Of a DNA stretch of 51,188 nucleotides, positions 34,443-43,140 are shown one piece after another; position 1 is the stretch's first letter; every line of letters begins with the position of its first letter. This stretch comes from Methanobacterium sp. UBA410 (lineage in GTDB: Archaea > Methanobacteriota > Methanobacteria > Methanobacteriales > Methanobacteriaceae). The translations under genes and the position numbers were made by a program. The DNA is taken from NCBI GenBank assembly GCA_002498385.1, contig DAHH01000015.1:259020-310207 (forward strand). The letters run 5' to 3'. The notes under the pieces were generated by a model that did not search any database, had not been told where the DNA came from, and was given only the letters and a program-made list of their open reading frames with translations.

Positions 34443-35288
34443 ATGAAAATGGGACTGAGGGAAGATTCAACAAACTACAAACTCAAGGAAGAGTTTTTAA
34501 AGTTCTGTGAGATGGAATCATCAATAAATAGACATCATGAAGGTTACCTAATCTGTGATAAGTGTGGAGGGTACTACAAACTCAAAAAAGGTGAATCAAC
34601 AGAGGATTTCCTTGATACCTGCCAATGTGGAGGGAAACTAGGTTTCCATGAAAATATCAATCCTGAAGAGGATGGATCCTGTGGGGAATCTAAAAAGAAT
34701 TTACCCCTTGACGTTGCAACTGCAGTGATCCTGACACTTTTTGGTCTTGCATTTCAAGTTGTTAATTTTGTTTTGGGGCTCTTTAAACTCAAGTTGACAG
34801 GGACTATGGTCATTACATCCTTTCTGTTGGTAATTATTTTATTTTTATGTTTAACTTTAGGAACCCGGTTGTTACTTGGTTTTCTTGGATGGAGTTTACC
34901 TTCCTCGATTTCCAAACCCAAAAAGGTTTACCTGGTTTGTTTAGGGTGCAGGGGTTACTATGAACTTCAACCCTCTGAATCACCAGACGATTTCCTTGAT
35001 ACCTGTAACTGCGGTGGCAAACTGGTTTCATCCAGTTCACCCAGCCTGAAAGAACCCAAAAAGCTGCATCCCTTATTGATTCCACCCTTAATATGCATTT
35101 TATCCCTTTTTGTGTTCTGGTTGATTTTTAAATTTAACGTGAACATGAACTTCTCAGGATACATGTACTACATCAATTTTTTAATTGTAGTCTTGTCACA
35201 GGTTTTAGGTGTGGTGATCTTCAGGGTTTTAAGTGTAATCCTGGATCCATTGGGTATTGAACTCAATTCAATTACCAATGAAGGTTAA
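34443..35288 (+). CDS. Membrane protein with duplicated zinc-ribbon/two-helix module
   Basis: A 281-residue protein of unknown function built from a duplication. Each half has a zinc-ribbon-like motif, YLICDKCGGYYKL...CQCGGKL (about residues 35-70) and YLVCLGCRGYYEL...CNCGGKL (about 162-198). Each is followed by two membrane helices. The shared DFLDTC between the cysteine pairs shows the halves are homologous. The ribbons would face the cytosol if the ends do. The gene follows copA on the same strand with a 184-base gap. I know no function; metal sensing is a guess from location. Confidence 0.75.
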   Translation: MKMGLREDSTNYKLKEEFLKFCEMESSINRHHEGYLICDKCGGYYKLKKGESTEDFLDTCQCGGKLGFHENINPEEDGSCGESKKNLPLDVATAVILTLFGLAFQVVNFVLGLFKLKLTGTMVITSFLLVIILFLCLTLGTRLLLGFLGWSLPSSISKPKKVYLVCLGCRGYYELQPSESPDDFLDTCNCGGKLVSSSSPSLKEPKKLHPLLIPPLICILSLFVFWLIFKFNVNMNFSGYMYYINFLIVVLSQVLGVVIFRVLSVILDPLGIELNSITNEG

Positions 35289-35372
35289 TACAATGGAACA
35301 ACATAACAGTAAATGAGAACAAATTTCAGGTCACTCTTTGGAAATTTGAATAAGAAGAAATGAGGTGATAAA

Positions 35373-35519
35373 ATGGCAGTTGACCCAATATGCAAGATGG
35401 ACGTTGATGAAAAAACAGCCAAATGGACGAGTGATTACAAGGGTAAGAAGTATTACTTCTGCGCTCCTGGCTGCAAAAAAACCTTCGACGAGAACCCCGA
35501 AAAGTACGCAGAAGACTAA
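35373..35519 (+). CDS. YHS-domain protein
   Basis: A 48-residue YHS protein with a complete short domain: DPICKMDVDEKTAKW at the start and YYFCAPGCKKTFDENPEKY at the end. Cys7, Cys30 and Cys34 could bind metal. YHS and TRASH-type units are often found with, or fused to, copper ATPases, so the position 1.1 kb after copA on the same strand is suggestive. GAGGTGAT lies four bases before the ATG. Role inferred: copper binding or delivery. Confidence 0.85.
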   Translation: MAVDPICKMDVDEKTAKWTSDYKGKKYYFCAPGCKKTFDENPEKYAED

Positions 35520-35609
35520 ATCAGGGTTCATTAAACCTATTTTTACTCTTTTTAAATTTATTGGCACTCCACCAACTCAAAAACATCCACATGTCCTCAA
35601 ACACAAAAT

Positions 35610-35617
35610 TTATATAT
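35610..35617 (+). promoter_or_regulatory. TATA box of the small zinc-ribbon gene
   Basis: TTTATATA lies about 55 bases before the start at 35672, which gives a plausible leader. It is followed by the palindrome GTATATAC (35624-35631), which could be an operator over the start site. Confidence 0.5.
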
Positions 35618-35671
35618 TAGTTCGTATATACACGTACTATCATACGGGTACAAACAATCCAGGTGAAATCC

Positions 35672-35899
35672 ATGAAAGCCGAAGATTACAGTCAAAAGTG
35701 TCCAGAATGTGGATGTGTTGATAAAAACGTTGATATAATGAGGGTTCCACAAAAAACTGATGGTATTCCAGAAGATATCTTGAAAAATGCTTTAAAAACT
35801 GGAAAACTTACAATTATTCGCTGCAGTAACTGTAAACACATATTCGAGTATCCAAAGGATAGAAAATTTGAAGTGGAGTTCAAGAGAATGTCCATTTAG
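35672..35899 (+). CDS. Small zinc-ribbon protein
   Basis: A 75-residue protein with CPECGC near residue 10 and CSNCKHIFEYP near residue 53, two cysteine pairs fit to hold one zinc. The rest is charged and soluble, with a central helix (EDILKNALKTGKLT). The ATG at 35672 is chosen because GGTGA lies five bases upstream; the GTG at 35663 is part of that site. It has its own TATA box. Function unknown. Confidence 0.7.
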   Translation: MKAEDYSQKCPECGCVDKNVDIMRVPQKTDGIPEDILKNALKTGKLTIIRCSNCKHIFEYPKDRKFEVEFKRMSI

Positions 35900-36041
35900 T
35901 TTTATCAATCTTTCTTTAAAATTTAAATTTCTTTTTTGGTAGTTACTCTTTTCTGGTAATTAAGAGTTTACAGCCTGTTCTGACTGCAGCTGAGTAAAAA
36001 AAATCTTCAAACTACAAAAAGATAGGTAGTTAAACAGAGGA

Positions 36042-37295
36042 TCAGTAAACATCCACCTTCATGATCTCCCGTAAAACCGCAGTTGCGTAACATCCTTTAG
36101 GAATGGAAAACTCCACAAGCACTCCTTCAGGCACGGCTTCTGCGGACACATCCCATATTTTAAATCTTATTGCCCTCCTAAGGCCGTGACTTCCAAGTTT
36201 TGGCATTTTAGAACACTGAAAATCTTCAAGTTCCATACCTTCTTCAAGGAGGACTTTCTTCTCGATCTCACCAACCTCGGCTCCGGCAAGGGGCACCTTG
36301 CTCCCGTAGAGAGGGGCAGTTGGATGGGCCTCGAAGTTTTCTATTCTCTCGTTTATCTCGTCTTCCTCAAATTCATGGATTAAATGTTCCTTGTTGTCTA
36401 TCAACATGTCCCCCTCAACGTACCTGTTGATCCCTAACTTTGCCCTTTCACTTACAACCTTATTAAAGAGTGCTGATTGATACGCATGTACGAACATTCT
36501 TTTCAGGGGTTTGGGAAGGCTTTCAATTGCCATTTCATACGATTGTTCATCAAGCTCGCCCTTTTTCTTTTTTTGTTTCATGAGCTCGCGCAGCATCATC
36601 TTCTCGTAGCGCATTCCTGAGGGCATGCTCTTGTAGGCTTCCTCCCACTCTCCATCATCGTACAGGCTTCTTGCAGCTTTTATATGATCTGCCTCTCCAG
36701 GATATGGGTTTCCAATGTAGGAATCAACTGCTCCCTTGATGTTGTTTTGAACCATGGCCTTTCCAACCTTGTGGGTGTTGGGACGGTTTTTTCCAAATCG
36801 CTGCCACCCGTAGTAGTTGGCAGCACCTGTTTTTTTAAGTTGGGAGAGCACCTCCATTGCGGTTTCTGCATCACTCTTTGGATCCGCTGTGCCCCTTATC
36901 AGGATCCTGAACTTGTTGCCCACAAGCTGGCCTATCCTGAGTTTTTTCTCGTTTTTCGTTATTTTAAGTACCTTAACCTTGAAGAGTTTTTCTTCAATGT
37001 TTGAAAGTTCTTCCGGTTCCACATTGCTCACACAGAGCCATTGCCGTGTTCGGGCTGCCTTGTCCTTCATCCCTGCAAAGCCTGTTCTTTTACGGTTGAT
37101 GTGCAGTTCCTTTGCAATGTCCAACACCACGTCGAGGGTGTTTCTTCCCATTTTCTCTATGAATATCCAGGTGTTTGGACCCTGTCCACTTGGAAGGTTT
37201 TCAGGTATCTCTTCCACATAAAAATCTTCATACTTCGTTCTTATTTCCCCACCAATTCCTTTTTGGGGCGTTAAATATGTTTCCGCGTTCAGCAT
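36042..37295 (-). CDS. truD: tRNA pseudouridine(13) synthase TruD
   Basis: A 417-residue pseudouridine synthase of the TruD family, which modifies U13 of tRNA (and related positions in archaea). The entry KGIGGEIRTKYEDFYVEEI and the active-site stretch FAGMKDKAARTRQW, with catalytic Asp78, are clear. NKFRILIRG and YYGWQRFGKNRPNTH are further family motifs. The RMFVHAYQSALFN helix belongs to the inserted TRUD domain. The gene stands alone on the minus strand, downstream of the F390 synthetase pseudogene. Confidence 0.94.
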   Translation of the reverse strand: MLNAETYLTPQKGIGGEIRTKYEDFYVEEIPENLPSGQGPNTWIFIEKMGRNTLDVVLDIAKELHINRKRTGFAGMKDKAARTRQWLCVSNVEPEELSNIEEKLFKVKVLKITKNEKKLRIGQLVGNKFRILIRGTADPKSDAETAMEVLSQLKKTGAANYYGWQRFGKNRPNTHKVGKAMVQNNIKGAVDSYIGNPYPGEADHIKAARSLYDDGEWEEAYKSMPSGMRYEKMMLRELMKQKKKKGELDEQSYEMAIESLPKPLKRMFVHAYQSALFNKVVSERAKLGINRYVEGDMLIDNKEHLIHEFEEDEINERIENFEAHPTAPLYGSKVPLAGAEVGEIEKKVLLEEGMELEDFQCSKMPKLGSHGLRRAIRFKIWDVSAEAVPEGVLVEFSIPKGCYATAVLREIMKVDVY

Positions 37296-37582
37296 GTTGT
37301 TTTTCTCCGATTAAAATGAATCAATGTTTAGTTTAAAAAATCAAGACCAGTTCAATAGCCCTCAAACCCAATTTAACCTCTCAAATTTCATATTCAAGTT
37401 TTGTTTTAAGTGATACTCAAAAAGTTTTAGTGAATTTTTTAGTGAAATTTCTGAAAATTTTATTCCTACGCCCTACTGTTTATATTTTTAATTATTAAAC
37501 GCATAGATCGGATAGCATCTATCTGTTGTGATACCAAAGATAACAGATCCATTTAATATTAGTAGTTCAATTATCATTTAAT

Positions 37583-38726
37583 TCAAGATCTCTCAATTAA
37601 ACGTTTGGGTCTTCCCTTGATCCTGTAAAATTCAAGACTCTCTCGTTCAGTAAAATTAAAGAGGATGTTGAATCTATCATCGGCATACGCTTGATATCCC
37701 TCCGGCATATGCTTGACGTAATCTACTTTGTATTTAAGGAAGGTTTTTAGGAAATTGTCCTGGATCGTGTCCCTATCACAGTTTGTAAGGTCCTTACAAC
37801 CACGGTCGTGTCATCAGTGTCGTAGTTTAAAAGCAGTGCCCCTGTTTTTCCGCCTGGAGGTAAGAGGGTTGTGAGAACTATTTTACCGCACTCACCATCA
37901 TCAACGAAGTTTTCAAGTTTGAAATCGTAGACACCCAGGTGCACCGGGTCTTCAAGCACGTGCAAGCCCGTCTTCTGACTGCATTCATCATACATGGTTC
38001 CCTCAATGCTTCTACAGGTGTTATAAACAGGTACACCTCAAATCTCCTCAAGGTAAGAGCGTGACTCTGCTGAAAAGATTTCAGCGCCAGTTACAATCCG
38101 TTTTATACTGGATTCTCTGAGATTTAAACCTTCAGATCCCATTCTTCTGGCAAGGCGCAGGAGTTTGAAGACACTTCCAACGATACCTTTTGGCTCGTAG
38201 TTTTTCATTATCCTAACGGGAAACGTGCATTTGCCCTCAGGAATTAGGGTCATTCCTATTTTCTGGGCTGCAAGGGTCATTGTGTTGGCACCCACGTTCG
38301 TGCCGTATGATGCACAGACAACCACCCTATCACCCCGCCCAAAGTTCTGGGATACAAATGCACGTGCGTACTTTTCCACCTAGCGGCTCCAATCATCCCA
38401 TGTTAAGAAGAAGGATTTCGGGCCCCGCTTGTGCCGCTCGTCTCATGAACTGTGAAGATACCCTTCCAGTCCTGACATTTAAATTCAAATTCCTCTATTT
38501 CAGACGGCTGCCTCCCTCGAACTGTTTCACCAGAGATAACGGGCAGTTCCCTGAGATCTTCATGGCTTCGAATATCTCCATATTTTATACCTTCTTATCG
38601 AACCATCCTGTAAAAAGGTGGATTTTCATAGGCATATCTAACTGTGTAACGTATGCGTTCATCAACAAGGGCATCAAGCTCATCACGCCCCATTGTTTCC
38701 ATTTCGTTCCTGAAGTAGGCAGCCAT
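37583..38726 (-). pseudogene. Decayed coenzyme F390 synthetase (AMP-forming, phenylacetate-CoA-ligase-like)
   Basis: Reading the minus strand from 38726 gives an adenylating enzyme of the F390 synthetase type broken in several places. The start (MAAYFRNEMETMGRDELDAL, then ERIRYTVRYAYENPPFYR) is intact and has GGTGA four bases upstream. A TAA stop follows at 38597-38595. The same frame then runs to the AMP-binding loop TVHETSGTSG, where a frameshift occurs in the GC run at about 38421-38426. TAG at 38382-38380 and TGA at 38040-38038 (probably once Trp in EEIWG) interrupt the rest. Another shift or deletion lies at about 37785-37795, after which the tail CDRDTIQDNFLK...FYRIKGRPKRLIERS is legible to 37583. 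About 380 codons remain of an expected 430 or so. Active F390 synthetase adenylates coenzyme F420 under oxidative stress. Confidence 0.85.
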
Positions 38727-38854
38727 ATCCTCACCGCAAATCATGCGTAAGCTGTATTAATTATCTGTAATTACCAACTATTTGTAATTACTCAACAGTG
38801 ATGATCTGGAGGTTAAAATGAGCTTGATAAAAATAAAAATTTTAAAAAATAGAA

Positions 38855-39577
38855 TTACTGCTGAATCGGACTAAATTCTGGATTTACATCCAGTTCCATC
38901 GCTGAAACTATGTTCTGAATTCTGCGAGCGTCTTTGAAGTTTTCAAGTACGAAGTCTGCACCAGTTGCCTCAAGTTCTTCCACTGTGAAGTCACCAGTTG
39001 CCACTGCAACGGTTTTAACACCATTTTTCTGGCCTGCAAGCACGTCACGTGGGGTGTCTCCAACCACGAAAACGTTTTCTTTGTTGAAGGTTCCGTAGAT
39101 GGCCACTGCCCTTTCAACTGCATGGCGAACCAGGAGGCTTCTATCTGCAGATTCATTTCCAAATCCTCCAAATCCAAAGTAGTCCCTAATTCCGATCCTG
39201 TCCAGTTTCAGCCATGCTATTGGTTCCAGATTTCCTGTTACAAGTCCCCTCGGTACTCCAAATTGTTTAAGATTTTCAAGAACGTCTTTAACCCCATCCA
39301 AGCAGATTATATGCTCCTTCACCACGTTTTCTCGAAAGTATGTGACCATTTCTGCCATGCACTCATCAATTCCATGGTCTATGGTTTCCTTGTTCAGGCC
39401 CTCCTGGGAGAGCGTGGCGTACAGGACCTGAAGGTCCGTCATTCCCTGAAGGTTTGGTACGGGCCTGGGGTTTTCAAGGCCGTAAACATTTTTAACCGCT
39501 TGTTTCATGGCCAGGTAGTGAAAGTGGGATCCAACAAGCAGTGTTTTGTCAATGTCAAATAATGCCAGGTTTCTCAT
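38855..39577 (-). CDS. HAD-superfamily phosphatase (phosphoglycolate phosphatase-like)
   Basis: A 240-residue HAD hydrolase. The nucleophile motif is FDIDKTLL with Asp8 and Asp10, motif II is GLVTGN, and motif IV is VFVVGDTPRDVLAG, followed by VAVATGDFT. A helical cap lies between residues about 18 and 95. ATG at 39577 starts the conserved MRNLALFDIDKT; an in-frame ATG 18 bases upstream is possible and neither has a strong ribosome site. It probably forms an operon with dadD, which ends 13-31 bases upstream. The substrate is not readable; with a deaminase next door, a nucleotide or sugar-phosphate salvage role is possible. Confidence 0.8.
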   Translation of the reverse strand: MRNLALFDIDKTLLVGSHFHYLAMKQAVKNVYGLENPRPVPNLQGMTDLQVLYATLSQEGLNKETIDHGIDECMAEMVTYFRENVVKEHIICLDGVKDVLENLKQFGVPRGLVTGNLEPIAWLKLDRIGIRDYFGFGGFGNESADRSLLVRHAVERAVAIYGTFNKENVFVVGDTPRDVLAGQKNGVKTVAVATGDFTVEELEATGADFVLENFKDARRIQNIVSAMELDVNPEFSPIQQ

Positions 39578-39607
39578 TGTATCAACTCTTCTCATTTTTT
39601 CATTCTT

Positions 39608-40897
39608 TCAGTTGGATAGAAGGTCCTGGGATGCTTCCTCTGCCATGGCAATAACCCTGGCCTCATCAATGGTTTGAAGCTCCCTATCCTTCATTAGCAG
39701 TTTTCCGTTGCAGATAACTGTGTCCACGTCTGCACCCCTTGCAGAGTAAACAAGGTGGGAGACAGGGTTTCTGAAGGGTGTTAAACTTGGTTTTTTCATG
39801 TTCACAAGGGCAAGATCTGCCTTTTTACCAACCTCAATGGTTCCTATCTCATTTTCAAGGCCCAATGCAGATGCTCCCTGACTTGTTGCCATCTTAAAAA
39901 CTTCACCAGCATTTAGAACCGTTGGATCAAGGGTTTGCACCTTCTGAAGCAGGGCAGCAGTTTTCATCTCCTCAAATAAGTCCAGGCTGTTGTTGGATGC
40001 TGCACCATCCGTACCCAGGGACACACAGACACCCTTTTTAAGAAGCTGAGATACTGGAGATATTCCAGACGCCAGCTTCATGTTGCTTGAAGGGTTGTGA
40101 GAGAGTTTAACACCTCTCTCCTTTATCAGGTCCATTTCATTTTCTGAAAGCCAGACTGCGTGGGCTGCAAGCACGTCTGGGCCTAAAATACCAACTTCAT
40201 CCAGGTACTCAAATGGCCTTTTTCCATGGGCTTCGGAAACATCTTCAACTTCCTTTTGGGTTTCAGAAACGTGGATATGGATCCTCAGGCCCTTTTTATC
40301 TGCCTGCCTCCTCACTTTCCTGAGAAGTTCCTCTGAACACGTGTAAGGTGAATGCGGTCCATATACAACTTTTATTCTGCCTTCTGCAGTGTTGTGGCAC
40401 TTTTCAATTATTCGCTCTGTTTCCTTGAACTCTGCCTTCCTTTTATCTTCATCTGCAAAGTCTATCATTCCATGTGATAGCATTCCCCGGATTCCTGCCT
40501 CATCTGCTGCCTTTGCAACGCTGTCCATAAAGAAGTACATGTCGTTGAAGCAGGTTGTTCCAGACTTTATCATCTCGGCACAGGCCAGGAGTGCTCCTAC
40601 ATAACAGTGTTTGCCTTGGAGGTTGGCTTCCACAGGCCAGATATGGTCGTTCAACCATGTGTCAAGGGGCAGATCATCGGCCAGCCCCCTCATGAGCGAC
40701 ATTGAAAGGTGGGTGTGGGTGTTCACAAGTCCAGGGATTAAAACCTTCCCTTCGGCATCTATCACTTCATCAGCATTTTTTGGATCAATTTTATCGTTTA
40801 TCTCAGCAATTCTATCATTTTCTGTTAATAATGAACCTTTTTTTATTTTATCAGCAATAATTACAGCGTTTTTTATGAGAATGCTTTTTGTTTCCAT
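39608..40897 (-). CDS. dadD: 5'-deoxyadenosine deaminase (S-adenosylhomocysteine/methylthioadenosine deaminase family)
   Basis: A 429-residue amidohydrolase of the MtaD/DadD group. In methanogens it deaminates 5'-deoxyadenosine, the product of radical-SAM enzymes, and also S-adenosylhomocysteine and methylthioadenosine. Metal and substrate residues are in VNTHTHLSMSLMRG, GPHSPYTCSEE, IHIHVSET, AAHAVWLS and SLGTDGAASNNSLDL. A minus-strand TATATAAT at about 40930-40938 would give a very short leader. The gene starts a leftward unit with the HAD phosphatase. The exact substrate preference rests on characterised archaeal homologues. Confidence 0.88.
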   Translation of the reverse strand: METKSILIKNAVIIADKIKKGSLLTENDRIAEINDKIDPKNADEVIDAEGKVLIPGLVNTHTHLSMSLMRGLADDLPLDTWLNDHIWPVEANLQGKHCYVGALLACAEMIKSGTTCFNDMYFFMDSVAKAADEAGIRGMLSHGMIDFADEDKRKAEFKETERIIEKCHNTAEGRIKVVYGPHSPYTCSEELLRKVRRQADKKGLRIHIHVSETQKEVEDVSEAHGKRPFEYLDEVGILGPDVLAAHAVWLSENEMDLIKERGVKLSHNPSSNMKLASGISPVSQLLKKGVCVSLGTDGAASNNSLDLFEEMKTAALLQKVQTLDPTVLNAGEVFKMATSQGASALGLENEIGTIEVGKKADLALVNMKKPSLTPFRNPVSHLVYSARGADVDTVICNGKLLMKDRELQTIDEARVIAMAEEASQDLLSN

Positions 40898-41105
40898 GTT
40901 GACACCTTGATACTAAAAGAATTTAACATTATATATCTTAAAGTTAATTATGGTTGTGGAGTACACGTTCAGAACATGAAGTTTTTCGCAACAGATTTTT
41001 ATAGAAATTCAAAATAAAGATTTAAGGTACTGAAGAGGTATCTCATTAACCAGATTTCATAACTAAAAGATCAAATTATCATGTTTAACATTCAGGAGGA
41101 TTTAA

Positions 41106-41966
41106 ATGCAGATAAGAATAGCCTTACCCTCCAAGGGAAGGATCAGCACACCTGCAGTTGAGCTTTTGGGCAAAGCAGGGATAGGTGTAAAGGATAAAGC
41201 CAACAGAAAGCTCTTTTCAAATACCTACGATGATGAGATAAGTGTGATGTTCACAAGGGCAGCGGACATCCCTGAATTTGTTGCAGACGGCGCCGCAGAC
41301 CTGGGGATCACTGGGCTGGACCTTATTAAAGAGAACAACGCAAACGTTGAGGTACTTGAAGATCTGAACTTTGGAAGTGCAAAACTGGTTTTAGCAGTCC
41401 CTGAAGATTCTTCAATTGAAAGTGTCGCCGATATAAATGATGGTGCAGTGGTTGCAAGCGAGTTTCCACACCTGACAGACAACTACCTTAAAAGTAAGGG
41501 CATAAATGCCAAGATCGTGGAGCTGAGCGGTTCAACTGAGATTGCACCCTTCATTGGGGTTGCAGATATCATATCCGACCTCACAAGCACTGGAACCACC
41601 CTGCAGATGAACCACTTAAAAATCATCGACACCATCATTGAAAGCTCCATAAAGCTCATTGCAAATAAGAAAAGTTTTAAAGAGAATAATGAGAAAATAG
41701 AAGCTGTAAGAACAGGGATCAGAGGCGTTCTTGATGCCAAGGGCAAGAAACTGGTGATGATGAACGTTGCAGAGGAATTCCTTGACGACGTGAAGAAAGC
41801 CATGCCAGGACTTACAGGCCCAACAGTTTCAAGGGTACTTTCAAGTAAGGACATCATGGCAGTTCACGCAGTTGTGGACGAAAGAGATGTTTTTAACCTT
41901 GTAAATCAGCTGAAAAAGATAGGCGCAAGGGACATACTCGTCGTGCCCATAGAACGTATCATCTAG
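41106..41966 (+). CDS. hisG: ATP phosphoribosyltransferase, long form
   Basis: First enzyme of histidine synthesis. The 286-residue length marks the long, self-contained form with a C-terminal regulatory ACT-like domain for histidine feedback (about 210-286). The start IRIALPSKGRISTPAVELL, the DLGITGLDLI segment and the PRPP loop DLTSTGTTLQ are family hallmarks. GGAGG lies six bases before the ATG. No other his gene is adjacent. Confidence 0.95.
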   Translation: MQIRIALPSKGRISTPAVELLGKAGIGVKDKANRKLFSNTYDDEISVMFTRAADIPEFVADGAADLGITGLDLIKENNANVEVLEDLNFGSAKLVLAVPEDSSIESVADINDGAVVASEFPHLTDNYLKSKGINAKIVELSGSTEIAPFIGVADIISDLTSTGTTLQMNHLKIIDTIIESSIKLIANKKSFKENNEKIEAVRTGIRGVLDAKGKKLVMMNVAEEFLDDVKKAMPGLTGPTVSRVLSSKDIMAVHAVVDERDVFNLVNQLKKIGARDILVVPIERII

Positions 41967-42040
41967 GACACTGCAAAAACTTCAAAATTTAATGAAAACT
42001 TGTAAACTTGTAAAAGATAAAAACTGTTTTTAGTGATTGA

Positions 42041-42808
42041 ATGAAATTTCTACGATTTAAGATTAATGGAAAAAAGAAAACAGGAATTTTAAATGGTGAC
42101 AGCATAACCGAGATCAAGGGCTCCATGCTGGAGGCTCTGAACTCCAAACAGCTTGAAAAAGCTGGAATCTTCAAACTGAAAGATGTTGAAGTGCTTCCAC
42201 CAGTATCACCCTCAAAGGTCGTGTGCGTTGGACTGAACTACCGTGATCATGCCAAAGAACTGGACATGAAACTTCCAACAGAACCCACACTGTTTATAAA
42301 GCCTTCAACTGCAGTTGTTGGCTATGGAGACGATGTGATCTACCCTGAAGATTCAACCCAGCTCGACTACGAGGCAGAGCTTGGAATTGTAATCTTTAAA
42401 GAAGCTCACCACGTTAAAGAGGAAGATGCAGCAGATTTCATCGGTGGATACACCATCCTGAACGATGTTACGGCAAGGGACAAGCAAAGAAAGGATATTC
42501 AATGGACGAGGGCCAAAAGCTTCGACACATTCGCACCCATAGGACCCTGCGTTGAGACAGAACTTGACCCAACCAACCAGAACATATCCCTAAAACTCAA
42601 CAACGAGTTAAGACAAGATTCAAACACAAAACATATGATATTCAATGCATACAAACTTGTTGAATTCATATCAAACGTTATGACCCTCAAACCGGGTGAT
42701 GTTATTGGAACAGGAACACCTCCAGGTGTGGGATCCATGCAGGTTGGGGACATGGTTGAGGTTTCAATTGAGAGAATTGGAACGCTTAAAAATGTGATCA
42801 AAGCTTAA
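42041..42808 (+). CDS. Fumarylacetoacetate hydrolase (FAH) family protein
   Basis: A 255-residue FAH-fold enzyme. The N-terminal lead (FKINGKKKTGILNGDSI) is followed by the catalytic core from VVCVGLNYRDHAKEL. Metal ligands are expected in LDYEAELGIVI, and NDVTARDKQ, KSFDTFAPIGP and GDVIGTGTPPGVG are conserved. Members cleave or decarboxylate diketo acids, or act as oxaloacetate tautomerases or decarboxylases. Aromatic catabolism is not expected here, so a housekeeping oxaloacetate-type activity is the better guess. It lies 74 bases after hisG on the same strand. Confidence 0.85.
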   Translation: MKFLRFKINGKKKTGILNGDSITEIKGSMLEALNSKQLEKAGIFKLKDVEVLPPVSPSKVVCVGLNYRDHAKELDMKLPTEPTLFIKPSTAVVGYGDDVIYPEDSTQLDYEAELGIVIFKEAHHVKEEDAADFIGGYTILNDVTARDKQRKDIQWTRAKSFDTFAPIGPCVETELDPTNQNISLKLNNELRQDSNTKHMIFNAYKLVEFISNVMTLKPGDVIGTGTPPGVGSMQVGDMVEVSIERIGTLKNVIKA

Positions 42809-43140
42809 AAATAGATTTTTTTTATCTAATCTTTTACTTAATCTTTTACTTAATTTTTTTCTATTGTACGGCTTTTTTAAACCTTATAACTCTTTTAAAC
42901 CTTTTATATGCGTCTTAAAATTATGATCCTTTTTTAAAACTTCAAAAAATTCTTTCATAAGTTAGATTTTTTGTAGATTATACTAAACAGAATTATTTTA
43001 CTATTTTAATTCTTTTTAATCTTTAATTCTTTTTAAATTCGCAATAATATCTTAAATTAGCAGTAATTCAACAGTTAGGTTAAATTTACAAAAATAAAAA
43101 AAGGAATGGAATTTAATTAAAGATCTCCACTTAAAACACG
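42809..43140. other. AT-rich gap between convergent genes, with a tandem 12-base duplication
   Basis: No gene seen. T-tracts at about 42816-42823 and 42856-42861 are likely terminators of the FAH gene. TAATCTTTTACT occurs twice in tandem at 42827-42850. TTTTAAACCTTTT-type near-repeats fill the next 100 bases. The last 60 bases lead to the leuS stop on the other strand. Confidence 0.55.
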
